A stretch of 64,000 bases of DNA, taken from positions 186,001-250,000 of the forward strand of contig NZ_LT629696.1 of the NCBI RefSeq assembly GCF_900100265.1, written 5' to 3'. The translations under genes and the position numbers were made by a program. Position 1 is the first letter of the stretch; the number at the start of each line of letters is the position of its first letter. The stretch comes from Leifsonia sp. 466MF. GTDB lineage: Bacteria > Actinomycetota > Actinomycetes > Actinomycetales > Microbacteriaceae. Below, one piece after another: positions 17,572-26,266 of the stretch. The notes beneath the pieces were generated by a model. That model was not told where the DNA came from. It was given only the letters and a program-made list of their open reading frames with translations, and searched no databases.

Positions 17572-18182
17572 CCGACACCATCCGGCTGTTGCTGGCCGAC
17601 GATCAGGCACTGGTCCGCGGCGCGCTCGCCGCCCTGCTCGACCTCGAACCGGACCTCGAGGTGGTCGCCCAGGTCGGGAGGGGCGACGACGTCGTGGATG
17701 CGGCCCGCGCATCCCGGGCCGATGTCGCGCTGCTCGACGTGGAGATGCCCGGCGCGGACGGCATCCAGGCGGCGGCACAGCTCCGGACCGCCGTGCCCGG
17801 GTGCCGGTCGCTGATCGTCACCACGTTCGGGCGGCCGGGCTACCTACGCCGCGCGATGGAGGCCGGCGCTTCGGGGTTCGTCGTCAAGGACACCCCGTCG
17901 GGTCAGCTGGCGGATGCTGTGCGCCGGGTGGCCGCCGGGCTGCGGGTGGTCGACCCCGCGCTCGCGGCTGAGTCGCTCGCGTCCGGAGCGTCACCGCTGA
18001 CCGTTCGGGAGGCCGAGGTGCTGGAGGTCGCAGCCGAGGGCGGGACCATCTCGGACATCGCCCGCCGGCTGCACCTCAGCGACGGGACGGTCCGGAACCA
18101 CCTCTCCAGCGCGATCGGGAAGACGGGCGCGCGCAACCGTTCCGAGGCCGTGTCTATCGCGACACGACAGGGCTGGCTCTGA
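17568..18182 (+). CDS. NarL/FixJ-family response regulator
   Basis: A 204-residue regulator. The receiver domain has the acidic pair D11-D12, phospho-acceptor Asp57 (VALLDVEMPGADG) and the conserved Lys in VVKDTP. A C-terminal LuxR-type HTH follows (LTVREAEVLEVAAEGGTISDIARRLHLSDGTVRNHLSS). It is translationally coupled to the kinase by a GTGA overlap. The likely target is the ABC exporter operon just upstream, inferred from context. Confidence 0.95.
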   Translation: MTDTIRLLLADDQALVRGALAALLDLEPDLEVVAQVGRGDDVVDAARASRADVALLDVEMPGADGIQAAAQLRTAVPGCRSLIVTTFGRPGYLRRAMEAGASGFVVKDTPSGQLADAVRRVAAGLRVVDPALAAESLASGASPLTVREAEVLEVAAEGGTISDIARRLHLSDGTVRNHLSSAIGKTGARNRSEAVSIATRQGWL

Positions 18183-18219
18183 GCCGCGAAGGATCGCAGC
18201 TCAGTACGGGCGGTCGGCG

Positions 18220-18453
18220 CTAGGCGCGCTTCGGAGTGCCCGTCTCCTCGTCCTCGTCTTCGTACGCATAGGCGTCCTCGGACTCGGTCTCGTCCTCCGC
18301 CTCGTACTCGGCCCACTTCGCGTATTGCTCGTCGTCGCCATGGGAGTGGCCGGTCAGCTCACGCTCCAGAGCGTCGTAGTTCACATTGGGACTGAACGAC
18401 TTCAACTGCCGCGCGATCTTGGTGTGTTTTGCCTTCTGACGGCCGCGCCCCAT
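18220..18453 (-). CDS. DUF3073 family protein
   Basis: A 77-residue protein with a very basic start (MGRGRQKAKHTKIARQLKSFSPNVNYDALERELTG) and an acidic, Tyr/Glu/Asp-rich tail ending TGTPKRA. This is the conserved DUF3073 pattern, restricted to actinobacteria. AAGGGGG precedes the ATG. Function is unknown; the basic N-terminus could bind nucleic acid. Confidence 0.93.
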   Translation of the reverse strand: MGRGRQKAKHTKIARQLKSFSPNVNYDALERELTGHSHGDDEQYAKWAEYEAEDETESEDAYAYEDEDEETGTPKRA

Positions 18454-18596
18454 GCGTGACCCCCTTTTGGTCCCAGCCCGGGCGAGAGAGGCTCCCCGGG
18501 GATCGAATAGAAACAGTGAAAACTAGCATGGAGTTTAGCATGCGGACATCACGGACCCCCGAGTTCCCGCACAGCGAGAAGTGATGGGATAAGCGG

Positions 18597-19670
18597 GTGA
18601 GCACGACCAGGACCGAGACCCAGGTGGTGGTCATCGGCGCGGGCCAGGCAGGGCTCGCCGTCGCCTACTATCTGCGGCGGTTCGAGCTGACCCCGGGCGA
18701 GGATTTCATCGTCTATGACCGCGGTCCTGTGACCGGCGGAGCCTGGCAGCATCGGTGGGATGCGCTCAAGCTCGGCAGCGCCCATCACGTGAACGATCTG
18801 CCGGGGATGTCGGAGCTGGGTCTCAGCTTCGACACGGCCGACCGGTCGCTCCCGGCACGTGACATCGTCGCCGGCTACTACCGCCGCTACGAAGACCATT
18901 TCGGCCTCCAAGTGCAGCGACCGGTGGCCGTGCACAGCGTCTCCGACCGGGGCGCGGATCTCGTCGTCGAGCACAGTGCGGGTGAGACGGCGACGCGCAT
19001 CGTCGTCAACGCCTCGGGAACCTGGGGCTCGCCCTTCGTGCCCTACTACCCGGGAATGAACGAGTTCGCCGGGCGTCATGTCCATACCTCGACGTACCGC
19101 TCGGCCGACGAGTTCGCCGGTCAGTCGGTGGTCGTCGTGGGCGGGGGCACCAGCGCGATCGGGTTCCTGCTCGAGCTGGAGGGTGTGGCGGAGTCCCTGA
19201 CCTGGGCGACCAGGCGGCCGGTGGACTTCCGCGACGAGTCGGAGCTCACCATCGAGGGCGGCGTCGCTGCGGTGGCGATGCAGGATGCGGCGGCGCGCGC
19301 CGGGGAGGCCCTCCCGTCGATCGTGAGCGGCACGGGCGTCCCTCGCACGCGACGGATCGCCGCCGGGATCGAACGCGGCGTGCTCATCGAGCGCCCGATG
19401 TTCACCCGCATCGAGAAGGACGGCGTGCGCTGGCCGGACGGCTCGTTCACCCGTGCCGACGCGATCATCTGGGCGACCGGGTTCAGGCCGGAGCTGCGTC
19501 ATCTGGCCCCGCTGCACCTGCGGGAGAAGACGGGCGGTCTGACCGTCGCCTCCGGTGCCTCCTGGCAGGACTCGCGCATATTCCTCGCCGGGTATGGTCC
19601 GCAGGCGTCGACGATCGGCGCGAACCGCGCCGGCCGGATCATCGCGCGCCAGATCATGGCGCAGCTGTAA
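18597..19670 (+). CDS. NAD(P)/FAD-dependent oxidoreductase (flavin monooxygenase-like)
   Basis: A 357-residue two-nucleotide-fold enzyme. The first Rossmann motif is VVVIGAGQAGLAVAYYL (FAD); the second, in mid-protein, is VVVVGGGTSAIGFLLEL (NADPH). The ATG-like C-terminal motif is IIWATGFRPEL, with a final GYGPQASTIGANRAGR. GGAWQHRWDALKLGSAHHVNDLPG resembles the substrate-side region of YczS/CzcO-like monooxygenases. The natural substrate is unknown. The GTG start is preceded by a TGGGAT hexamer at 6 nt. Confidence 0.87.
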   Translation: MSTTRTETQVVVIGAGQAGLAVAYYLRRFELTPGEDFIVYDRGPVTGGAWQHRWDALKLGSAHHVNDLPGMSELGLSFDTADRSLPARDIVAGYYRRYEDHFGLQVQRPVAVHSVSDRGADLVVEHSAGETATRIVVNASGTWGSPFVPYYPGMNEFAGRHVHTSTYRSADEFAGQSVVVVGGGTSAIGFLLELEGVAESLTWATRRPVDFRDESELTIEGGVAAVAMQDAAARAGEALPSIVSGTGVPRTRRIAAGIERGVLIERPMFTRIEKDGVRWPDGSFTRADAIIWATGFRPELRHLAPLHLREKTGGLTVASGASWQDSRIFLAGYGPQASTIGANRAGRIIARQIMAQL

Positions 19671-19718
19671 ACGGCACTTGCGCCCCGGCACGCACGTCGT
19701 TTGCTCGGGCCCCTCGGG

Positions 19719-21869
19719 TCACGCAGTGACGGAGCGGGGCCGGCCCGCGAAGCGGAGACCTTCCACCTCGATGTCGCCTGCCGTCTCGTCCGGGTCGACC
19801 TCGAAGCGGCCTTCCGGGGCGTCCGCTCGCAGGCCGAGCCGGGCGCTGAGCACGGCCACCGCGGCCGCCGCCGACCACGCCTGTGGTCGGCACGCCGCGG
19901 GGTAGGGGATGGGTGCGCTGGTCTCCGAGGCGCTGTCGCCCGAGTGCAGCTCCGGCATCCGGTAGCCGAACCCGGCCGCCGCGGCGAGGAGCCCATCCGA
20001 CAGCTGCGCGGCTTCGGCGCGGAAGCCGTCGCGCGCGAGCCCGGTGATCGCGATGGCCGTGTCGTGCGCCCAGACCGAGCCGCCGTGGTAGCTGAGCGGC
20101 CAGTAGCCCGCCGAGTCCGTCGACATCGTGCGCAGGCCGTAGCCGGACGACAGCTCCGGCGAGACGAGGCGTCGTGCGACCAGCGCCGACTGCTCGGCAT
20201 CCAGGATTCCCGTGCCGAGGAGGTGGCCGATGTTGCTCGTGACGGTGTCGACCTTGCGTTTGGCGGCGTCGAGCGCCACCGCGGGATACGCGCCGGCCGG
20301 ATCGGCGATCCAGAAGGCGTCGGCGAAGCGCTGCTTGAGGTCGGCCGCCCAGCCGCGCCAGGCGTCGCCTCCCGGCCGGTCGAAGGCATCCAAGAGTGCT
20401 GCGCCGCCGATGGCGGCTTCGTAGGCGTACCCCTGCACCTCGCACAGGGCGATCGGACCGTCGGCCAGCGTGCCGTCGCGCCACTGGATCGAGTCGCCCG
20501 AGTCCTTCCAGCCCTGGTTGGCGAGGCCGTGACCCGTGGTGTCGATGTACTCGAGGAAGCCGTCTCCGTCGCTGTCGCCGTAGTCGCGCATCCACGCCAG
20601 GGCAGCCTCCAGGTGGGGGAGGAGCGCTTCCACCTCGTCTCGGGGCATGCCCCAGCGCCAGGCGTCGTGCAGCAGGCAGATCCAGAGCGCCGTCGCGTCG
20701 ACGGTGCCGTAGTACAGCGGCGGGAGGACGACGCCTTCGCCGGGGATCACCAGCGCGCCGGGCCGCAGCTCGTGCATGATCTTGCCGGGCTGCTCCGCCG
20801 TCTCCGCGACCGACTCCGTTCCCTGGTACTCGGCGAGCACCCGCAGCGTCGACGCCGCGATCTCGTGGCCGAGCGGCAGCAGCATCCGAGCCGCCCAGAG
20901 CGAGTCACGTCCGAACAGAGTGAAGAACCACGGCGCGCCCGCCGCGAGGAAGACGTCGTTCGGGTGCTCGACCGTCGACATGCGGAGCGCCTGGAGGTCG
21001 GCGACCGCGCGGTCGAGCCAGGACGCCAGCCGGGAGTCGCCGGTGGTGGCGCGGAAGGCGGACCACTCCGGCGACGGCGCGGCATCGGCCACGACCGCCG
21101 TCGGATCGTCGACGCCGGTGCTCCACTCCACGACGGCCTCTCCGTGCGCGGGCACGTCCACGTCCCAGTGGAGGGTGACGTTCCGGCCGTCGACGGTTGC
21201 CGTTGCGCCGCGAGCCGACACCCGAGCGGTGACGGGACCGCTGCCGAGCACGACGGCGTTGCCCCCAGCGTTGCCCTCGCCCCGGTCGACGGTCACGGGG
21301 TACTCGCTCCCGGACAGTCCCGCTTTGATCTTCTGCATGGGGCTGAAGTCGGCCCGCAGTTCGACTTCGACGGTGGTTCGCAGGCCTTCGCCCAGGGCGT
21401 TGCGCACGACGATGCGCTCGCCGAGCGAGCCGGCAGCGACCGTCCGTCGCTGGTCGATCCGCACCCGCGGATCCGCCGTCGCATCGTCGATCCCCCGAGC
21501 CAGGGCGGTGAAGACGGTCGTGGCGGCATCCGGTGAGGCGGTCGCGATGTGCTCCGGCACGGCGCCTCCCACGCTGAGGAGGACGTGATCCAGCACCCGG
21601 AGGTCGGAATGGTAGAAGCCGTGGATGCCGTGCCCGTCGATGCGCCCGTCGGCGGCCGACCAGGCCTGGGAGGGTGCGGTCAGCACCACGACGCTGTCGT
21701 GGAGGAGCGGCTGGAGGGGCTGGGTCATCGTGGTGATCGTGCCTTCGTGGTCGTCGCCGAGCGCGCGTGGGGCGTCAGCGGGGTGTTCGGTCGTGCGGTC
21801 GTCGGTGGGCGTGGATGGGGCGGAATCGCGGGAGACCAGGGGGTGGTGGGTCCCGGTGTCGGAGGTCAT
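19719..21869 (-). CDS. Amylo-alpha-1,6-glucosidase / glycogen debranching-type glycoside hydrolase
   Basis: A 716-residue protein. The N-terminal GDE_N_bis domain starts near LLHDSVVVLTAPSQAWSAADGRIDGHGIHGFYHSDLRVLDH. A C-terminal (alpha/alpha)6 barrel follows (WFFTLFGRDSLWAARMLLPLG, YGDSDGDGFLEY, GWKDSGDSIQWRDG, YHGGSVWAHDTAIAITGLAR) with the acidic residues expected for an inverting glucosidase. It is the last gene of the sugar-importer operon; its ATG (21867-21869) overlaps the stop of the S51 gene. It probably cleaves the oligosaccharide taken up by the importer in the cytoplasm, since no signal peptide is seen. Confidence 0.88.
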   Translation of the reverse strand: MTSDTGTHHPLVSRDSAPSTPTDDRTTEHPADAPRALGDDHEGTITTMTQPLQPLLHDSVVVLTAPSQAWSAADGRIDGHGIHGFYHSDLRVLDHVLLSVGGAVPEHIATASPDAATTVFTALARGIDDATADPRVRIDQRRTVAAGSLGERIVVRNALGEGLRTTVEVELRADFSPMQKIKAGLSGSEYPVTVDRGEGNAGGNAVVLGSGPVTARVSARGATATVDGRNVTLHWDVDVPAHGEAVVEWSTGVDDPTAVVADAAPSPEWSAFRATTGDSRLASWLDRAVADLQALRMSTVEHPNDVFLAAGAPWFFTLFGRDSLWAARMLLPLGHEIAASTLRVLAEYQGTESVAETAEQPGKIMHELRPGALVIPGEGVVLPPLYYGTVDATALWICLLHDAWRWGMPRDEVEALLPHLEAALAWMRDYGDSDGDGFLEYIDTTGHGLANQGWKDSGDSIQWRDGTLADGPIALCEVQGYAYEAAIGGAALLDAFDRPGGDAWRGWAADLKQRFADAFWIADPAGAYPAVALDAAKRKVDTVTSNIGHLLGTGILDAEQSALVARRLVSPELSSGYGLRTMSTDSAGYWPLSYHGGSVWAHDTAIAITGLARDGFRAEAAQLSDGLLAAAAGFGYRMPELHSGDSASETSAPIPYPAACRPQAWSAAAAVAVLSARLGLRADAPEGRFEVDPDETAGDIEVEGLRFAGRPRSVTA

Positions 21870-22609
21870 GCGGCGACCTCCTCGGCGAGGAGGCGAGGCG
21901 CGAGGCGTTCCTCGCGCACGCCGTCGTCGGTCCGGGTGAGCTGCCAGGCGGAGACGCCGGGGCGCTCGGCCACGATGTCCACCACGGCGCGGCCCCGGTA
22001 GACGAGGCCGACCCCTTCGTCGAGGGCGTAGCCGTCGGGAAGTGTTCCGTCGGCCACGGCGCGCTGGTGCGCCGGGCGTCGTCGCGGGTCGGAGTCGTAG
22101 TGGACGGCCAGGGACCCGGGGACGAGGCCGATCCCGTCGCGGACGGCGGAGATGTCGGGGCCGAAGGACGATGTCGTCCCGCCCTCGTGCCAGCAGAGCG
22201 CGCCCGCGGATCCTCCGGCGAGCACCACCCCGCGCCGCCAGGCCTCGGTCAGGATCCGGTCGAGGCCGTGCGCCCGCCAGACGGCCAGGAGATTGACGAG
22301 GCTTCCACCGCTCACCCAGACGACATCCTGCGACAGGAGGTGCGCGCGGACATCGGCGATGTTGGGATGCGGGAAGAGCCGGAGGTGCGTCGCCTCGACG
22401 CTGGCAGCCCTGGCCGCCTCGAGCTCGGCCCCCTCGACGTGGCGCTGGTCGCCGCCCGCGGTGTTGATGTGGGTGACGCGCGGGACGCGGCCGTGCACAT
22501 CGGCCAGCTCGATGGCATGGTGCAGCAGCGGCCCGTACACCGAGTCGGTCCACTCGCCGCCGTTCAGCCCGCCGCAGGTGGCGAGGATGGTCGGTTCCGC
22601 TGCCGTCAT
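21866..22609 (-). CDS. Peptidase S51-like (dipeptidase E / type 1 glutamine amidotransferase-like) protein
   Basis: A 247-residue member of the S51 family. The nucleophile elbow is LAGGSAGALCWHEGG with Ser134 as the likely catalytic residue; VVWVSGGSLVNLLAVWR and VHYDSDPRRRP supply further conserved positions. Known members cut Asp-X dipeptides or cyanophycin. Its presence inside a sugar uptake operon, overlapping neighbours by ATGA on both sides, is odd and suggests a role in processing an amino-acyl or glycopeptide substrate. The substrate is unknown. Confidence 0.85.
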   Translation of the reverse strand: MTAAEPTILATCGGLNGGEWTDSVYGPLLHHAIELADVHGRVPRVTHINTAGGDQRHVEGAELEAARAASVEATHLRLFPHPNIADVRAHLLSQDVVWVSGGSLVNLLAVWRAHGLDRILTEAWRRGVVLAGGSAGALCWHEGGTTSSFGPDISAVRDGIGLVPGSLAVHYDSDPRRRPAHQRAVADGTLPDGYALDEGVGLVYRGRAVVDIVAERPGVSAWQLTRTDDGVREERLAPRLLAEEVAA

Positions 22610-23514
22610 TCCTTCACCGCCCCCTCACTGGAATTCATGATCCGCCTCTGAAAGATGAAGAACAGCACCGCGACGGGGATGGTCATGATGGCCGCTGCCG
22701 CCAATTTGAGCGGGTACTGACTGCCCTGGCTCAGCTGACCGCTGGCGAGCCCGGCGACGCCCTTTGTCAGGGTCGTCAGCGAGGGGCTCTGCGTCGAGAC
22801 GATGAAGTGCGCCAGCTCGTTCCACGACCCCTGGAACGACAGGATGACGATCGTGATGAGGGCCGGCCGGGCCATCGGGAGCACGATCGACCAGAACACC
22901 CGGAAGGTGCCCGCTCCGTCGATCCTCGCCTGCTCCTCGACGCTCGCCGGGATGGACTCGAAGAAGTTCTTCATGATGAAGACGCCGGCGGCGTCCGTCA
23001 GCAGCGGCAGGATCATGCCCGTGTACGAGTCGTAGATGCCGAGCTGGTTGATGACGAGGAACTTGGGGATGAGGAGCACGACCATCGGCACGGACATCAC
23101 CGCTACCAGCGCCGCGAACACGACGGTGCGCCCGCGGAAGTGCAAGCGCGCGAGGGCGTAGCCCGCGAGCGAGTCGAAGAACACCCGGCCCAGTGTGACG
23201 AACACGGTCACCACGGCCGAGTTGGCGAACCAGACCGGGAAGTCGGAGTTGACGAACAGCTTGGTGTACGCGGCCGTGGTGAACGTCTGCGGGATGAGCG
23301 ACACCGGGTTCGCCGTCGCCTCGGCGTCCGTCTTGAACGACGTGGCCAGCTGGATGAGGAACGGCATGATGTACACGACCGCCAGCGCGATCAGGATCGC
23401 GTACGTGACGGACGTGGCGACGATGGTCGCGGTCGAGCGTCGCCGACGCGGACGAGCCGGCGGCGCCGGTGCGGGCGCAGTCGCACGCTCCGCCTGGATG
23501 GTGCTGGAGCTCAT
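22606..23514 (-). CDS. Carbohydrate ABC transporter permease (MalG type)
   Basis: A 302-residue membrane permease. After a basic/Ala-Pro N-terminus come six helices (TYAILIALAVVYIMPFLIQLATSFK first), and the cytoplasmic EAA loop is EEQARIDGAGTFRVFWSIVLPMARPAL. It ends FQRRIMNSSEGAVKE, normal for CUT1 permeases. It overlaps the upstream permease and downstream S51 genes by ATGA. It pairs with the 386-residue permease to form the channel. Confidence 0.93.
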   Translation of the reverse strand: MSSSTIQAERATAPAPAPPARPRRRRSTATIVATSVTYAILIALAVVYIMPFLIQLATSFKTDAEATANPVSLIPQTFTTAAYTKLFVNSDFPVWFANSAVVTVFVTLGRVFFDSLAGYALARLHFRGRTVVFAALVAVMSVPMVVLLIPKFLVINQLGIYDSYTGMILPLLTDAAGVFIMKNFFESIPASVEEQARIDGAGTFRVFWSIVLPMARPALITIVILSFQGSWNELAHFIVSTQSPSLTTLTKGVAGLASGQLSQGSQYPLKLAAAAIMTIPVAVLFFIFQRRIMNSSEGAVKE

Positions 23515-24671
23515 CGGATCGCTCCCTTCCGCTCGGAGTCGTCGCTGCGGGAGGACGGGACGCTGCTCGGAGCGCCTCCCGCTGCCGTGCCGGCCGCCAA
23601 CGCGGGCTGGTACAGCCGCATCCGCCTTTTGGAGACCGTGCGCTCGCGCAGGATCCACCGCTGCAGCAGGGTGAACACGACGATGATGACGAAGAGGATG
23701 AAGGCGATCGCGGCGCCCTGTCCCCATTCCTGGTTGACGAACGACGTCTGATAGGAGAGGTACGCGGGCGTCAGCGTCGTCTTGCCGGGTGCCCCTCGGG
23801 TTCCGGTGTAGATCTGGTCGAACACCTGCCAGCAGCCGATGAGCCCGAGCGTGAGGACCGTGAACAGCGTCGGCCGCAGCTGCGGGAGGGTGATCCTCCA
23901 GAAGCGCTGCCAGCCGTTCGCGCCGTCCATCATCGCCGCTTCCGTGATGTCGCCGCCGAGGTTCTGCAGCGCCGCGAGGAAGAGCAGCATGAACGTGCCG
24001 CTCGTGGTGAAGACGGCCATGATGATGTACGCCGTCATGGCGACGGACGGGCCGCCCAGCCAGTCCCACCACGAGACGCCGAGCGCGGTGTTCTGGGTGA
24101 GCGCCGCTGGTCCCTGCGTCACGCCGAACACGGCGAGCAGGTCATGGATGATGCCCGAGGGGTCGTTGAACCAGTTCGGCCCGTGGATGCCGACCCACGA
24201 CAGCACCTTGTTGACGGCGCCGCTGGTGCTGAACAGGAAGAGCCACAGCACGGTGATGGCGACGGAGCTGGTCACGGAGGGGAAGTAGAACGCCGTCCGG
24301 AAGAACCCGCGACCGCGCAGGATCGCGCGGTTCACGAGCACGGCGAGGCCGAGCGACACCGCGGTCTGGATCGGCACGACGAGCACGACGTACCAGGCGT
24401 TGTTCTTGAGCGACATTCCGAAGTCCTGCTCGGCGAGACCGCCGCCGGCGAGGAGCTTCGTGTAGTTGTCGAAGCCGACGAAGTTCACGTCGGAGGAGAA
24501 GGGGCTGCCCCGGCCGCCCCAGTCGGAGAAGCTGACCCACAGCGCCATGAGCACCGGGATCACCAGGAAGACGCCGAGCAGCAGGATGACCGGGGCGGTG
24601 AACAACCACCCCGAGGCGGTCTCGCCGCGCCGCAGACCGGTGCGACGAGACCGACTCGTGGTTGTGGACAT
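23511..24671 (-). CDS. Carbohydrate ABC transporter permease (MalF/UgpA type)
   Basis: A 386-residue permease with TM1 near LFTAPVILLLGVFLVIPVLMALWVSFSDWGG, a large external loop, and an EAA loop (TEAAMMDGANGWQRFWRITLPQLRPTLF). The C-terminus is extended by ~45 Ser/Arg-rich residues beyond the last helix. It lies 14 bp downstream of the binding-protein gene. No ATPase gene is in the operon, so a shared MsmK/UgpC-type ATPase encoded elsewhere is inferred. Confidence 0.93.
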   Translation of the reverse strand: MSTTTSRSRRTGLRRGETASGWLFTAPVILLLGVFLVIPVLMALWVSFSDWGGRGSPFSSDVNFVGFDNYTKLLAGGGLAEQDFGMSLKNNAWYVVLVVPIQTAVSLGLAVLVNRAILRGRGFFRTAFYFPSVTSSVAITVLWLFLFSTSGAVNKVLSWVGIHGPNWFNDPSGIIHDLLAVFGVTQGPAALTQNTALGVSWWDWLGGPSVAMTAYIIMAVFTTSGTFMLLFLAALQNLGGDITEAAMMDGANGWQRFWRITLPQLRPTLFTVLTLGLIGCWQVFDQIYTGTRGAPGKTTLTPAYLSYQTSFVNQEWGQGAAIAFILFVIIVVFTLLQRWILRERTVSKRRMRLYQPALAAGTAAGGAPSSVPSSRSDDSERKGAIR

Positions 24672-24685
24672 GACGGGAGGCTTCC

Positions 24686-25939
24686 TTACTTCAGCAGAGC
24701 TTCGAGGTTCTTCTGCGTGGCGTCGAGGATCGCCTTCGGGTCACCGGTGGCCAGCGACTCGAGCTTGCTGTTCAGGTCGGTGACGACATCGGCCGATCCC
24801 TTCGCGGTCGGAACGCCCTTGGCGTAGTCGGCGGCGTTCAGGAAGGGCACGAGGTCGGGGTTGGCGGACTTCCACTCGTCTGCGGCCGACTTGATCGACG
24901 GCATCGGGCCGAAGGCCTTCGAGAAGGCGAGCTGGTCGTCCTTGCTGGTGAGCTTCTCGACGAGCTTCAGCGCGGCGGCCTGGTTGGGGCTGTCGGCGGC
25001 GATCCCCCAGCAGTTCGTGAACTGCAGGGTGCCCTGTCCGACCGGGCCCTCGGGCAGCTCCGCGACCTTGTACTTGATGTTCGGGAAGTCGGACTTCAGG
25101 GCGCCCGTGATCCAGTTGCCCTCGATCGTCATCGCCGCGAGACCCTTGCCGAAGGCTTCGCCGCCCCAGCCGGCGCCGAGGTCCTTCGCGTACTTCAGCT
25201 CACCGCCGTTGAGCATCTTCTTCACGAAGTCGAGCGCCTGGACGTTGGCGTCGCTGTTGGCGGTGGCCTTGGTGCTGTCGTCGTTCATCAAGTTGCCGCC
25301 GGCCTGGACCATGAAGGACCCGACGCGGGCGTACTCACCGGAGATGCCGAGGCCGACCTGGCTGCCGGTGGTGAGCTTCTTGGCCACCGACTCCAGCTGG
25401 TCCCACGTCTTCGGGATGTCGGCGTCGGTGAGGCCCGCGGCGCTCCACGCGTCGGTGTTGATGATGAGCTGCAGCGTCGAGAAGTCCTTCGGGGCGCAGT
25501 AGAACTTGCCGTCGTACGTGAACGACTTCACGAGGCTCGGGTAGAAGTCGCTCTTGTTGCTGAGCTGGTCGCCGTAGGCGAGGAGCGAGCCGTTGGAGGC
25601 GTAGCCCGCCAGTGCGTCGGTGGAGAGGTAGAAGACGTCGGCCGGCTTCTTCGCGGCGAAGCCCTGCGAGAGCTGCTGGTTGAGGTCGCTGGCGGCGACG
25701 ACGGACGCCTTGGTGCCGGAGCTCTTCGACCAGTCCGAGACCGCCGACTTGACCGCTGCGGTCTCGGCGTCGCCGGACGATCCGATCATGACCGTGAGGG
25801 CCTTGTCGGACGACGTCAGCTTTCCGGTGTCGCCGCTGCTGCTGCCGCCGCTGAAGCCGGACCCGCAGGCCGTGAGCGTGAGCGCTGCCGCGGCGGCGAC
25901 GGCGCCGCCCGCGAGCCAGCGATGGGTGATCTTGCGCAT
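24686..25939 (-). CDS. Extracellular sugar-binding lipoprotein (CUT1 ABC importer)
   Basis: A 417-residue solute-binding protein. The N-terminus is a lipoprotein signal with lipobox LTAC and Cys25 as the lipidated residue, followed by a Gly/Ser linker. The body has the family-1 extracellular binding fold (FVQAGGNLMNDDSTKATANSD..., GWGGEAFGKGLAAMTIEGNWI, TNCWGIAADSPNQAAALKLVEKL). The start at 25939 is preceded by AAGGAGAG; the long upstream in-frame extension is not coding. It is the first gene of the operon and divergent from the LacI gene. Confidence 0.94.
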   Translation of the reverse strand: MRKITHRWLAGGAVAAAAALTLTACGSGFSGGSSSGDTGKLTSSDKALTVMIGSSGDAETAAVKSAVSDWSKSSGTKASVVAASDLNQQLSQGFAAKKPADVFYLSTDALAGYASNGSLLAYGDQLSNKSDFYPSLVKSFTYDGKFYCAPKDFSTLQLIINTDAWSAAGLTDADIPKTWDQLESVAKKLTTGSQVGLGISGEYARVGSFMVQAGGNLMNDDSTKATANSDANVQALDFVKKMLNGGELKYAKDLGAGWGGEAFGKGLAAMTIEGNWITGALKSDFPNIKYKVAELPEGPVGQGTLQFTNCWGIAADSPNQAAALKLVEKLTSKDDQLAFSKAFGPMPSIKSAADEWKSANPDLVPFLNAADYAKGVPTAKGSADVVTDLNSKLESLATGDPKAILDATQKNLEALLK

Positions 25940-26129
25940 TCGTGTCTCTCCTTGATGTGAGTGTGCCCGGTGGAGGGGGCGCACGCGTGCAGGGTGGGGG
26001 AGGTCGTGGACAACCCGGTGGGTGGTGCTGGTTGTGAACAACTCGGCGTGCGGCGTGGAGGCGCTGATGCGACGCAGCAATGCGTGCATTTTCGACCTCC
26101 TCGTCACAGCCTGTCCGTCACTCCCGGCG

Positions 26130-26177
26130 TTTGATCGATCAAATTTTCACCTGCTACGGTGACTTTGAACGATCAAA
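26130..26177. promoter_or_regulatory. Two operator palindromes for the LacI-family regulator
   Basis: The 327-base gap between the binding-protein gene and the LacI gene holds TTTGATCGATCAAA (26130-26143, a perfect palindrome) and TTTGAACGATCAAA (26164-26177, one central mismatch pair). Their centres are 34 bp apart. A smaller inverted repeat TCACC-N6-GGTGA lies between them. The spacing and divergent context fit repression of both transcripts by the LacI protein at 26267. I see nothing else coding in this gap. Confidence 0.75.
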
Positions 26178-26266
26178 GCGGGATGCTTGTCACACTAATC
26201 ACGAGGTTCACGGGGTGTCAAGCAGACCAGTAGGGTCATATCCAGCCGCCGGAGGAGGGAGTCGCG

